This document shows positions 57,279-64,000 of a stretch of DNA of 64,000 nucleotides, in pieces. The stretch is taken from assembly GCF_011326735.1 (NCBI RefSeq), contig NZ_JAANCN010000006.1, positions 124,001 to 188,000 of the forward strand. Reading direction: 5' to 3'. The DNA is from Phycicoccus endophyticus (GTDB taxonomy: Bacteria > Actinomycetota > Actinomycetes > Actinomycetales > Dermatophilaceae). The position numbers and the translations under genes were made by a program. The notes under the pieces are model-generated. The model was not told the origin of the DNA. It searched no databases and was given only the letters and a program-made list of their open reading frames with translations. The stretch's first letter is position 1; each line of letters begins with the position of its first letter.

Positions 57279-58674
57279 CCGCGGTCCGCCGACCGACCGC
57301 CGGCAGGTCGGGTCGCCGGACGGGCGGACCTTCGGACTGCACGACGGGCAGCCGCCGTTGACGCCCGGCGACCTGTGGACGGTGGAGGAAGGGCCTGGCG
57401 AGATCGTCCTCCAAGCGCTCACGCCTCGGACAGGCAGCGTCCTCGGCCGTCTGGACGACGACCGTCTCGACCCGGACGTCGCGGGCTGGGCGCGGCTCGA
57501 CGCCCGGCCGGCCGTCGCCGACACCCTGTCCGCGATCCACCGGGCGTCCGGGGCGCAGATTCCCGTCGGCACCTGGGACGCCGGGTCCGCCTCGTCGGCC
57601 GCCCTGCTCCGGGCCTCCGGCTTCAACCGCCACACCTTCCTGTGCGGCCAGAGCGGGTCGGGCAAGACCTACGCCCTCGGCGTCCTCCTCGAGCAGTTGC
57701 TGCTCGGCACCGAGCTCCCAATGGCGGTCCTCGACCCGAACGCCGACTTCGTCCGGCTGGCGGAGACCCGGCCGGACGTCGAGGCCGACGTCGCCGCCCG
57801 GCTGGGCGCTGCCGACATCCGGGTCCTCGGCCGAGAGCCGGAGCGCGAGCCGTTGCGGATGCGGTTCGTGACGATGCCGCGGCGGGCCCAGGCCGCGGTG
57901 CTCCGGCTCGACCCGCTCCGGGACCGGGCGGAGTACAACCTGTTCCTGGACTCGCTGAGCGCCGGGCGGCCTCCGCTCGAGGGCGTCGAGGCCTACGTGC
58001 GCACCCTTCTGGGCGGCGGTACGGACGAGCGCGCCCTGGCGCAGCGGATCCAGAACCTCGGGCTTCCGGAGTGGGAGGTCTTCGCCCGGGAGGACCGGTC
58101 CGCGGCCGAGGTGGTCCGCGGTGGCGCCCGCGTCACCGTTCTCGACCTCGCCGGCTTCGACGACCCCCGGGCCGGGTCGGCGGTGAGCCTGGACCTCCTG
58201 GAGAACCTGTGGGCCGGGCGCCACGAGCGGTGCCCGCAGCTCCTCGTCATCGACGAGGCCCACAACATCTGCCCTGCCCATCCGGTCGGGGAGATCCAGG
58301 AGATGCTCGTCGAGCGTCTCGTGCAGATCGCCGGGGAGGGCCGGAAGTACGGACTGTGGCTGCTGCTGTCCACCCAACGTCCGTCCAAGGTCCACCCCCA
58401 GGTGCTCTCGCAGTGCGACAACCTCATGCTCATGCGGATGAACTCGCCTGCGGACGTCGAGGAGGTCGTCGACCTGTTCGGCTTCGCGCCACCGGAGATG
58501 CTGCGACGGGCGCCGTTCTTCCGGCAGGGCGAGGCCGTCTTCGCCGGCCGGTTCGCCCCGTGCCCGATGCGGGTGCGGATGGGTCGACGGCTCACCGTCA
58601 ACGGTGGGTCCGACGTCGCCGTCCCGCTCGCACCGGCCGCGGCGGCTGCCACTGCCGACCGCGACCGGATCTGA
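57256..58674 (+). CDS. HerA/VirB4-like P-loop ATPase
   Basis: A 472-residue ATPase of the HerA-FtsK superfamily. The N-terminal region (1-110) is probably a beta-rich HAS-barrel-like domain. Walker A GQSGSGKT is at 131-138, VLDPNADFVRL after strand 2, Walker B LLVIDEAHNICP near 330-341 with the conserved Glu, EGRKYGLWLLLSTQRPSKV near 358-376 with the Q and arginine of DNA pumps, and SQCDNLMLMRM near 382-392. HerA proteins translocate DNA with nuclease NurA, but no nuclease gene is adjacent. The start overlaps the DUF308 gene by 23 bp; no separate promoter is seen. Role with membrane proteins unclear. Confidence 0.85.
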   Translation: MPPGPPPDRGPPTDRRQVGSPDGRTFGLHDGQPPLTPGDLWTVEEGPGEIVLQALTPRTGSVLGRLDDDRLDPDVAGWARLDARPAVADTLSAIHRASGAQIPVGTWDAGSASSAALLRASGFNRHTFLCGQSGSGKTYALGVLLEQLLLGTELPMAVLDPNADFVRLAETRPDVEADVAARLGAADIRVLGREPEREPLRMRFVTMPRRAQAAVLRLDPLRDRAEYNLFLDSLSAGRPPLEGVEAYVRTLLGGGTDERALAQRIQNLGLPEWEVFAREDRSAAEVVRGGARVTVLDLAGFDDPRAGSAVSLDLLENLWAGRHERCPQLLVIDEAHNICPAHPVGEIQEMLVERLVQIAGEGRKYGLWLLLSTQRPSKVHPQVLSQCDNLMLMRMNSPADVEEVVDLFGFAPPEMLRRAPFFRQGEAVFAGRFAPCPMRVRMGRRLTVNGGSDVAVPLAPAAAAATADRDRI

Positions 58675-58697
58675 CCACCGAGGAAGAGGAGGACGTC

Positions 58698-59186
58698 ATG
58701 GCCACGCTGACCGTCTGGAAGTTCGGGTCCGCCACGGGAGCGCAGGACGCGGTACGAACGCTGGAGGCGCTCACGAGCCAGGAGCTCATCACCGTGCACG
58801 ACGCCGCGACGGTGTCGTGGCCCGAAGGGAAGAAGAAACCCAGCACCCGGCAGGTGAACGACCTGCGCACCTCCGGTGCCCTCGGAGGGGCCTTCTGGGG
58901 AATGCTGTTCGGCTTGATCTTTTTCGTCCCCCTGCTCGGCGCTGCCATCGGCGCCGCCGCCGGGGCCCTCTCGGGAGCCCTCAGCGACGCCGGGATCGAC
59001 GACGGTTTCATCAACCGCGTCCGGGACGAGCTGACCGAAGGGACCTCGGCCCTGTTCCTGCTCTCCTCCGACGCCGTCATCGACCGCGTCCGCGAGGCCT
59101 TCGCCGGACAGGACCTCGAGCTCATCCGGACCAACCTCTCGCGCGAGGAGGAGGACGCCCTGCGCGCTGCCTTCGCCGAGGAGTAG
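58698..59186 (+). CDS. DUF1269 membrane protein
   Basis: A 162-residue protein with the DUF1269 layout: an N-terminal beta-alpha segment (ATLTVWKFGSATGAQDAVRTL), a polar region, a glycine/alanine-rich hairpin of two TM helices near 70-100 (GALGGAFWGMLFGLIFFVPLLG), and a C-terminal alpha/beta segment (GTSALFLLSSDAVIDRVREAF). Strong purine-rich RBS before ATG. It is 23 nt after the HerA-like gene and ends the operon. Function of the family is unknown; it often accompanies SulP, DUF308 or stress genes. Confidence 0.88.
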   Translation: MATLTVWKFGSATGAQDAVRTLEALTSQELITVHDAATVSWPEGKKKPSTRQVNDLRTSGALGGAFWGMLFGLIFFVPLLGAAIGAAAGALSGALSDAGIDDGFINRVRDELTEGTSALFLLSSDAVIDRVREAFAGQDLELIRTNLSREEEDALRAAFAEE

Positions 59187-59240
59187 GACGAGCGCCCGGC
59201 CCCCGAGCCGTCGGGGCGCCGCCGAGTCGCGTCCAGGTCC

Positions 59241-60884
59241 TCACTCGTCGGACCGGAACTCCCTCAGGGCGTCCCGGTAGGCCCGGCGGGTCGTGTCCCC
59301 GATCCACTCCGTCCCGAGGTAGACGTGCTCTGCCCCCAGCTCGTCGACGAGGCCCTCGCCCCGCAGCTGCCGCAGAGCGCGCTCGGTGCCGAGCACGACC
59401 TTGAGGGCACCACCCCGGGCGCTCAGCTCGGCTCCGTACCGGCGCAGGACGTCCACGAGCGTCAGCCCGAGCTGGTCCACACCGCGGAAGCGGATGACCA
59501 CGCACGCACCCGTACTGCCGTCCGTCACCCGCGGAAGCTGCCGTTCCAACACCGGGGCGCTGGCGAAGAACAGGCTCCCGTACGGCTGGAGGACGACGAC
59601 GTCTCCCGCCTCGAGCGTGGCCGGTGGATCCGTCTCGCGGTACCGACCGTCGGCGCGCAGCTCCACCCGGCGCAGGCTGACGCGGTTGGACTGGTCGGCG
59701 ACGTGCAGGACGATGGCCAGCCCGACCCCGGTGACGACCGCGTACTGGAGCGGCACGACGACGGTCAGCACGAAAGTGACGGCCAGGACCGTCGCCTGGA
59801 ACGGGCCCGTGCGCACCACGGAGAGGAAGGCCGCGGGCTTGACCGTGCGGATGCCGACGACGACGAGCAGCGCGGCCAGCGCCGGCATCGCCACACGCCC
59901 GACGACGTCGGACAGGGCGAGGATCACGACCGCCATCGTGAGACCGGCCACGAAGAACGCCGCCCGGCTGCGGGCACCGGCCGCATGGACCAGGGCCGAG
60001 GCCGACATCGACCCGCCGACCGGCATCCCCTGGAAGACGCCGGACAGCACATTCCCAGCGCCCTGGGCCACGAAGTCCCGCGACGCGTCGGACCGGCGGC
60101 CGTCCGGGTTCGGCAGGCCCGACGACACCGCCGCTCCCTGCACGAGACCGACGAACGCCAGCGACAGTGCGGGGACCACGAGAGACAGGAGGTCTCCGAG
60201 CACCGGGAGCCGTGGAGCGGGCAACGTGCCCGGCAGGTCGGCGAGGTCGGACACGAGCGCCACGTCGAGGTGCAGCACGGCGGGAAGGATGGACGCCGCC
60301 GCGACGGCGACAACGAGGCCGAGCGAGCGCAGGCGGGTGCGCTCGAGGCCGACGATCAGCAGCACCGTGAGCGCGCCGACCGCGACGGACGCGACGTCGG
60401 CGCGACCGGGGTGGACGAGCAGGTCGGCCGCGCGCAGCAGACGATTCCCGGCCTCCGAGGCGTACCCGCTGAGGTTCGAGAGCTGACCGAGCACGATGTT
60501 GACCCCGACGGCGCTGACGAAGCCGGTCATGACCGCCGTGGGGACGAACCGCAGCAGCCGACCACCGCGGAGCAGTCCGGCCACGACCATGACGAGCCCG
60601 GTCAGCACCGCGAGGGTGAACAGCGCCCGTTCGGGGTCCGGCCGGGAGGCGAGATCGGTGTCGGCGACGACGAGCGACATCGCGCCGGTCGCCTGCACCG
60701 CCATGAAGGTGCTGCTCGTGAAGGCCGCGGCACCGACCATCCCGAAGAGGTAGCCGTACAGGCCGGAGACCGGGTCGACCCCCGCGAGGACGCCACTCGC
60801 GAGACCATCGGGAACGCTCTCGACCCCCAGCACCACCCCGGCCACGGCGTCCGAGCGCAGGTCACCGGTCCTGGACCGGGTCAC
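59241..60884 (-). CDS. SulP-family anion transporter with STAS domain, second
   Basis: A 547-residue transporter whose first TM helix begins almost at the N-terminus (SDAVAGVVLGVESVPDGLASGVLAG), with QATGAMSLVVAD, FVGLVQGAAVSSGLPNPDG and GNVLSGVFQGMPVGGSMSASAL as SulP core motifs, and a C-terminal STAS-like domain from about 425. It is divergent from the first SulP protein. Its GTG overlaps the arylsulfatase stop (GTGA), so sulfatase and transporter are made together, which suggests sulfate or an organosulfur anion as cargo. Confidence 0.88.
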   Translation of the reverse strand: MTRSRTGDLRSDAVAGVVLGVESVPDGLASGVLAGVDPVSGLYGYLFGMVGAAAFTSSTFMAVQATGAMSLVVADTDLASRPDPERALFTLAVLTGLVMVVAGLLRGGRLLRFVPTAVMTGFVSAVGVNIVLGQLSNLSGYASEAGNRLLRAADLLVHPGRADVASVAVGALTVLLIVGLERTRLRSLGLVVAVAAASILPAVLHLDVALVSDLADLPGTLPAPRLPVLGDLLSLVVPALSLAFVGLVQGAAVSSGLPNPDGRRSDASRDFVAQGAGNVLSGVFQGMPVGGSMSASALVHAAGARSRAAFFVAGLTMAVVILALSDVVGRVAMPALAALLVVVGIRTVKPAAFLSVVRTGPFQATVLAVTFVLTVVVPLQYAVVTGVGLAIVLHVADQSNRVSLRRVELRADGRYRETDPPATLEAGDVVVLQPYGSLFFASAPVLERQLPRVTDGSTGACVVIRFRGVDQLGLTLVDVLRRYGAELSARGGALKVVLGTERALRQLRGEGLVDELGAEHVYLGTEWIGDTTRRAYRDALREFRSDE

Positions 60885-63220
60885 TGCCTGCGGTACCTCG
60901 CCTTCACGACGAGGTCGGCGTCGTGCTCGGCATCCGGGTCGATGTCGATGTCGACCGCCTTGATCGTGCCGGTGAACTCGCCCCGCGGCGTGGTGTAGTC
61001 CCGGACGACGGGGTCGAGGCTGTCCAGCCCCACGTCGAGGCCCTCGTCGAACGAGAACAGACCCGGCACGGTCCTCGGCACCCGGCCTTCCCCGATGGCG
61101 CGGCCGTCGCACTGCAGCCGCACCGTCCCACCTTTGCCCGCGCCACCCCCGTCGTAGTCGAACGCCATTCCCAGGACGTGGTCGCCGCCACCGACCGGCT
61201 CGTGCGAGCGGACGGTGTAGGTCTCCATCCCCACGAAGTTGTGGGCGTAGCAGAGATGGCCGTCCCGTGCGTACAGGCACCAGCCGCCGAAGCTGCCGCC
61301 CTGCGCGACGATCGCCCCCTGGACCGGCTCCTCGGGCAGCGACACGTCAGCGGTCACCGTGAACGAGGTGTTCTTCACGTTGAGCACCGTGTTCTCGTTG
61401 AGCCGGGTCATCCCGGGATGGAGGGTCATCCGGGTGCGTCCGGCCATGAGGTCCGGGCGGCCGGCCAGCCGCGCGTCGAACCGTTCACGCTCGCGGTCGT
61501 CAAGAGGCAGGACGTGGTACTTCGCAGCCTCGATGAGGAACCGTTGCTGGAGAGCGGCCAGGACCTCCGGGTGCGCGTCGGCGACGTCGTGGGCCTGGGT
61601 CCAGTCGTCGGGCCCGTAGAGCTCCCACCGGTCCTCGTCGAGCGGTGGGGTGACCCAGTCGGGGTCGGGCCAGGGCAACAGGTGCTGGGTCACGGCAGTC
61701 CACCCCTCGTGGTACACACCACGGTTGCCCGCGATCTCGAAGTACTGGGTGCGGTGCCGCTCGGGTGCGCCCCCGTCCTGGAGGGCGTAGACGAAGCTCG
61801 TCCCCTCCAACGGGCTCTGGTCGATGCCGTTCACCGTGTCCGGCGCCGGGATCCCCACCAGCTCGAGGACGGTGGGGACGACGTCGATGACGTGGGTGAA
61901 CTGCGAGCGGGCCTCGCCCGCGGGCACGACGGGCGGGTACCGCAGGACCATGCCGGTCCGGGTCCCGCCCCAGTGCGACGCGACGATCTTGCTCCACTGG
62001 TAGGGGGTGTTCATCGCCTGCGCCCACCCCGACGGCATGTGGTTGAACGCGGTCGGGCCGCCGATCTCGTCGACGTGCTCGCGGATGTCGTCCGTCGTCA
62101 TCAGGACGTTGTTCTGGTAGGCCATCTCGTTGAACGTCCCGTACGCACCCGCCTCGGCCGAGGACCCGTTGTCGCCGAGGATGTACAGCACCACCGTGTC
62201 GTCGAGCACGCCTCGATCCTCGAGGGCGGCGAGGACCCGGCCCACCTGGTCGTCGGTGTGGCTGGCCATCGCGGCGTAGGCCTCGAAGAGGCGGGTGCCG
62301 ACGAACCGGTCGTCGTCGGTGAGGTCGGACCAGGCCGGGATGTAGGCGTTGGGTTCGGTGAGGTCGGCGTCCTCCGGGACGACACCCAGCTCCTGCTGGC
62401 GCGCGAACGTCAGTTCCCGCTGCTCGTCGTAGCCGTGGTCGAAGCGGCCGCGGTAGCGCTCCAGGTACTCCCGTGGAGCGTGGTGCGGCGCGTGTGTCGC
62501 GCCGAAGGCCAGGTAGGCGAACCAGGGCTTGTCCGGGGTGAGCGCACCCAGGGCCCCGGTCCACGCCAGGAGCTGGTCGACCAGGTCCTCCGACAGGTGG
62601 TACCCCTCCTCGGGAGTCCGAGGCGGTTCGATCGGTGTCGTCCCCTCGACCAGGGCGGGCGTGTACTGGTGGGTGTCCCCCCCGAGAAACCCGTAGAACT
62701 TCTCGAAGCCCTCCCCCGTCGGCCAGCGGTCGAAGGGACCGGACGGGCTGGTCTCCCACGGCGGTGTCTGGTGCATCTTGCCGAAGGCGCCCGTGGAGTA
62801 CCCGTTCATCCGGAGGACCTGCGCCAACGTCGCACAGTCGTCCGGACGAATCCCCGTGTAGCCACGGAACGACGTCGCGATCTCCGCGATGACCCCCATG
62901 TTGGCGGAGTGGTGGTTCCGGCCGGTCAGCAGCGCCTGACGCGTCGGGGAGCAGAGTGCCGTCGTGTGGAAACGGGTGAACCGCGTCCCCTCGGCGGCCA
63001 TCCGCTCGGCGTGCGGCATCTCGCACGGGCCGCCGAACGCACTGCTGGCGCCGAACCCCATGTCGTCGATGAGGATCACGAGCACGTTCGGTGCGCCGGC
63101 CGGCGGGCGCAGCGGAGGTTGCGGCTCGGGGGCCACACCGTCCCGCGCGTCGACCGGGGTGTCCCCCGGTGGCGTTGCTGTCGCCAGGGGGAGACGGGAA
63201 CGGCTGCTCACGGGTGTCAT
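60881..63220 (-). CDS. Arylsulfatase (formylglycine-dependent) with C-terminal beta domain
   Basis: A 779-residue sulfatase. The metal-binding start VLVILIDDMGFG has Asp52/Asp53, and the sulfatase signature C-x-P-x-R is CSPTRQALLTGR with Cys90 to be converted to formylglycine. GAFGKMHQTP and VLYILGDNGSSAEAG supply further ligands. After about residue 550 a jellyroll-like region (TRLNENTVLNVKNTSFTVTADV, GGWCLYARDGHLCYAHN) resembles the extra domain of large arylsulfatases. There is no signal peptide, so it acts in the cytoplasm. A formylglycine-generating enzyme is not in the window. RBS GGAGA; promoter and palindrome 5 lie upstream. Confidence 0.93.
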   Translation of the reverse strand: MTPVSSRSRLPLATATPPGDTPVDARDGVAPEPQPPLRPPAGAPNVLVILIDDMGFGASSAFGGPCEMPHAERMAAEGTRFTRFHTTALCSPTRQALLTGRNHHSANMGVIAEIATSFRGYTGIRPDDCATLAQVLRMNGYSTGAFGKMHQTPPWETSPSGPFDRWPTGEGFEKFYGFLGGDTHQYTPALVEGTTPIEPPRTPEEGYHLSEDLVDQLLAWTGALGALTPDKPWFAYLAFGATHAPHHAPREYLERYRGRFDHGYDEQRELTFARQQELGVVPEDADLTEPNAYIPAWSDLTDDDRFVGTRLFEAYAAMASHTDDQVGRVLAALEDRGVLDDTVVLYILGDNGSSAEAGAYGTFNEMAYQNNVLMTTDDIREHVDEIGGPTAFNHMPSGWAQAMNTPYQWSKIVASHWGGTRTGMVLRYPPVVPAGEARSQFTHVIDVVPTVLELVGIPAPDTVNGIDQSPLEGTSFVYALQDGGAPERHRTQYFEIAGNRGVYHEGWTAVTQHLLPWPDPDWVTPPLDEDRWELYGPDDWTQAHDVADAHPEVLAALQQRFLIEAAKYHVLPLDDRERERFDARLAGRPDLMAGRTRMTLHPGMTRLNENTVLNVKNTSFTVTADVSLPEEPVQGAIVAQGGSFGGWCLYARDGHLCYAHNFVGMETYTVRSHEPVGGGDHVLGMAFDYDGGGAGKGGTVRLQCDGRAIGEGRVPRTVPGLFSFDEGLDVGLDSLDPVVRDYTTPRGEFTGTIKAVDIDIDPDAEHDADLVVKARYRRQ

Positions 63221-63283
63221 AGAAGGTCTCCGCTCTTGACCGGTCGGGTGCCGACATCGTGGTGCGTGCCGGGCGAGAGTCCT

Positions 63284-63300
63284 TCACCCTCCGAGGGTGA
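63284..63300 (-). promoter_or_regulatory. Regulon palindrome 5 (TCACCC-N5-GGGTGA)
   Basis: Perfect arms TCACCC (63284-63289) and GGGTGA (63295-63300). On the minus strand CACGAT (63261-63256) lies 22 bp downstream, predicting RNA from about 63249 and a 29-nt leader with GGAGA before the arylsulfatase ATG. Confidence 0.72.
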
Positions 63301-63670
63301 CCCGACGTCCGCAGACCCCTTGCGCACCACCGAACCGGCGCCAGCGACGTGCCCTCGCGATCCGCCGGATGTCGGTCGCGGCATTCCGTGTCACCCGAGT
63401 GAGCGAAGGCAAGATGACCGCCGGACGCCAATCGACTCGGACACACGTCTGCACGAGCTGAGTCCGTGCAGAACTCCTATTCACGGCGTTATTGACGTCC
63501 TGTGACGAGTCCGAAGACGCATCCCAGGACTGCCCGCGAGAAGCCTCTCCATAGAGCGGCACGCATGCTACGAAGGTCCGTAGGTCGGTCCGCCCGTGAG
63601 GGCGGGCCGAACGTCGTTTCGAGGCTGGTTGACGGGCAGTGACGGGTGGTGGGGCCGGGTGCATGGCGGG
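63301..63670. other. Intergenic region before the relaxase, with hairpin
   Basis: 370 nt without a convincing gene. It contains a lower-GC patch around 63440-63500 with CCGTG...CACGG, and a 9-bp hairpin GGTCCGCCC (63587-63595) / GGGCGGGCC (63600-63608) with a GTGA loop, 62 nt upstream of the relaxase GTG. Since MobF relaxases often have their transfer origin just upstream, this region is a candidate oriT, but a terminator hairpin is equally compatible. Confidence 0.4.
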
Positions 63671-64000
63671 GTGAAGTTCTACCGCGGATCGGCTGTCGCG
63701 GCCCGCTCCTACGTGGAGGCGGACCGGTCCCGGGCGGATGACTACTACCTGGCTGAGGGCACCGGCTTGGCGACCCGGTTCGTCGCCACCACGGGTCCGG
63801 ACAGCCCGGCGACCGTGCTGGAGGCGGGGGCGTTGGACGGCCCGGCGTACGAACGGTGGGTCGCCGGCTACGACGCCGAGACCGGGGCCGCCAAGGGGCA
63901 GCTGCGCACCGACGAGCGGGGGCTGCGGTTCGTCGAGGTCGTCGTCAACGGACCCAAGACCTGGTCCCTGGCCGCGTCCCTGCACCCCGAGATCGCCGCC
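63671..64000 (+). CDS. MobF-type (TrwC/TraI-like) relaxase, N-terminal part
   Basis: The first 110 codons of a protein that leaves the window. FYRGSAVAARSYVEADRSRADDYYL-type residues carry a tandem Tyr25-Tyr26 suited to be the DNA-nicking tyrosines. ATRFVATTGPDS, YERWVAGYDAETGAAKGQL and VEVVVNGPKTWSLAASLHPE follow the pattern of actinobacterial TrwC-domain proteins. GTG 63671 is used; an in-frame GTG at 63659 is an alternative, and ATG 63663 is out of frame. It would nick the element at its transfer origin for conjugation or mobilisation; a C-terminal helicase domain is expected beyond the edge. Confidence 0.8.
   Translation, partial: MKFYRGSAVAARSYVEADRSRADDYYLAEGTGLATRFVATTGPDSPATVLEAGALDGPAYERWVAGYDAETGAAKGQLRTDERGLRFVEVVVNGPKTWSLAASLHPEIAA

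Larger units (their letters stand above)
44494..64000. mobile_element. Integrative mobilisable element, left part (continues beyond window)
   Basis: The left boundary is the tRNA-Thr 3' fragment at 44494-44536. At the right window edge a MobF-type relaxase gene starts (63671). Between them the gene content differs from the chromosome to the left: almost all products are membrane or stress-type proteins, and five copies of one operator motif are found only here. Gene orientation predicts that the intact tRNA-Thr gene and probably the integrase lie to the right of the window. Type (ICE, IME or integrated plasmid) cannot be told from this part. Confidence 0.6.

Noticed and set aside
44702-63220. 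Phage-defence island
   Set aside because: The HerA-like ATPase and the mobile setting suggested it, but no nuclease, SIR2, methylase, toxin or retron partner is present; the other products are transporters and membrane proteins.
60923-63505. 860-codon plus-strand frame opposite the arylsulfatase
   Set aside because: Antisense shadow rich in Val/Arg/Gly/Asp; the minus-strand sulfatase has the full active-site signature, RBS and promoter.
1-64000. CRISPR arrays, rRNA genes, insertion sequences
   Set aside because: No regularly spaced repeats, no rRNA-like sequence and no transposase motif were seen in any frame of the window.

Overview
The window looks like chromosome from a high-GC Gram-positive bacterium (Actinomycetota, probably order Micrococcales). 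It has very high G+C, many GTG starts, dense 4-base ATGA/GTGA overlaps, lipoproteins with long Ser/Gly linkers, and TANNNT -10 boxes, several placed exactly where a leaderless mRNA would need them. The genus is inference. No rRNA gene, complete tRNA or CRISPR array was seen.

Left part, 1-44.49 kb, is ordinary chromosome organised as catabolic and transport operons. (i) 1-1.3 kb: the end of a sulfite-oxidase-like molybdoenzyme and an SDR. (ii) 1.29-8.2 kb, minus strand: a nearly complete protocatechuate 4,5-cleavage (meta) pathway, with an IclR regulator, OMA hydratase (LigJ), CHA aldolase (LigK), PDC lactonase (LigI), a one-piece LigA-LigB ring-cleavage dioxygenase, CHMS dehydrogenase (LigC) and an aldo/keto reductase. 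(iii) 8.4-14.5 kb, plus strand, divergent from it: an NMT1/SsuA-type ABC importer, a GntR regulator, a second extradiol dioxygenase and a ModA-like protein. (iv) 14.5-18.7 kb: a zinc-ribbon membrane protein and two ABC export pairs. (v) 18.8-22.3 kb: a LacI regulator, xylose isomerase and a divergent ROK repressor. (vi) 22.4-33.25 kb, minus strand: an 11-gene tightly coupled operon running IclR, flavin split-barrel protein, M20 amidohydrolase, ribose-type ABC importer with two permeases, TIM-barrel amidohydrolase, aminotransferase, KDPG aldolase and PfkB kinase. It reads like catabolism of an N-acylated amino-sugar acid or similar compound. (vii) 33.4-34.9 kb: BioY and a small secreted protein. 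(viii) 34.9-40.5 kb, minus strand: LacI, a sugar ABC importer and a DUF2961/GH172 glycosidase, with two LacI-type operators at the promoter. (ix) 40.6-44.3 kb: a Na+/H+ antiporter and, divergent from it, an MBL hydrolase-MarR-carboxymuconolactone decarboxylase operon.

At 44,494-44,536 lies the 3' half of a tRNA-Thr(UGU) gene without its 5' half, the usual footprint of an integrated element. From there to the end the content changes to membrane and stress-type genes and finishes with the start of a MobF-type relaxase at 63,671. I read 44.5-64.0 kb as the left part of an integrative mobilisable element. Its cargo is two HdeD-type proteins, an AI-2E-family protein, a holin-like/phosphodiesterase fusion, a large LuxR (LAL) regulator, a 24-codon ORF coupled to an 80-residue protein, DUF389, a BASS-type symporter, two SulP transporters, a HerA-like ATPase, DUF1269 and a large arylsulfatase.

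The most striking signal is a 17-bp palindrome, TCAYCC-N5-GGGYGA. It occurs at five intergenic positions in the element (48,477; 52,707; 54,848; 56,629; 63,284), each 22-23 bp upstream of an NANNNT -10 box and each heading a cargo operon. The whole cargo therefore appears to be one regulon, for which the LuxR protein encoded in its middle is the obvious candidate activator.
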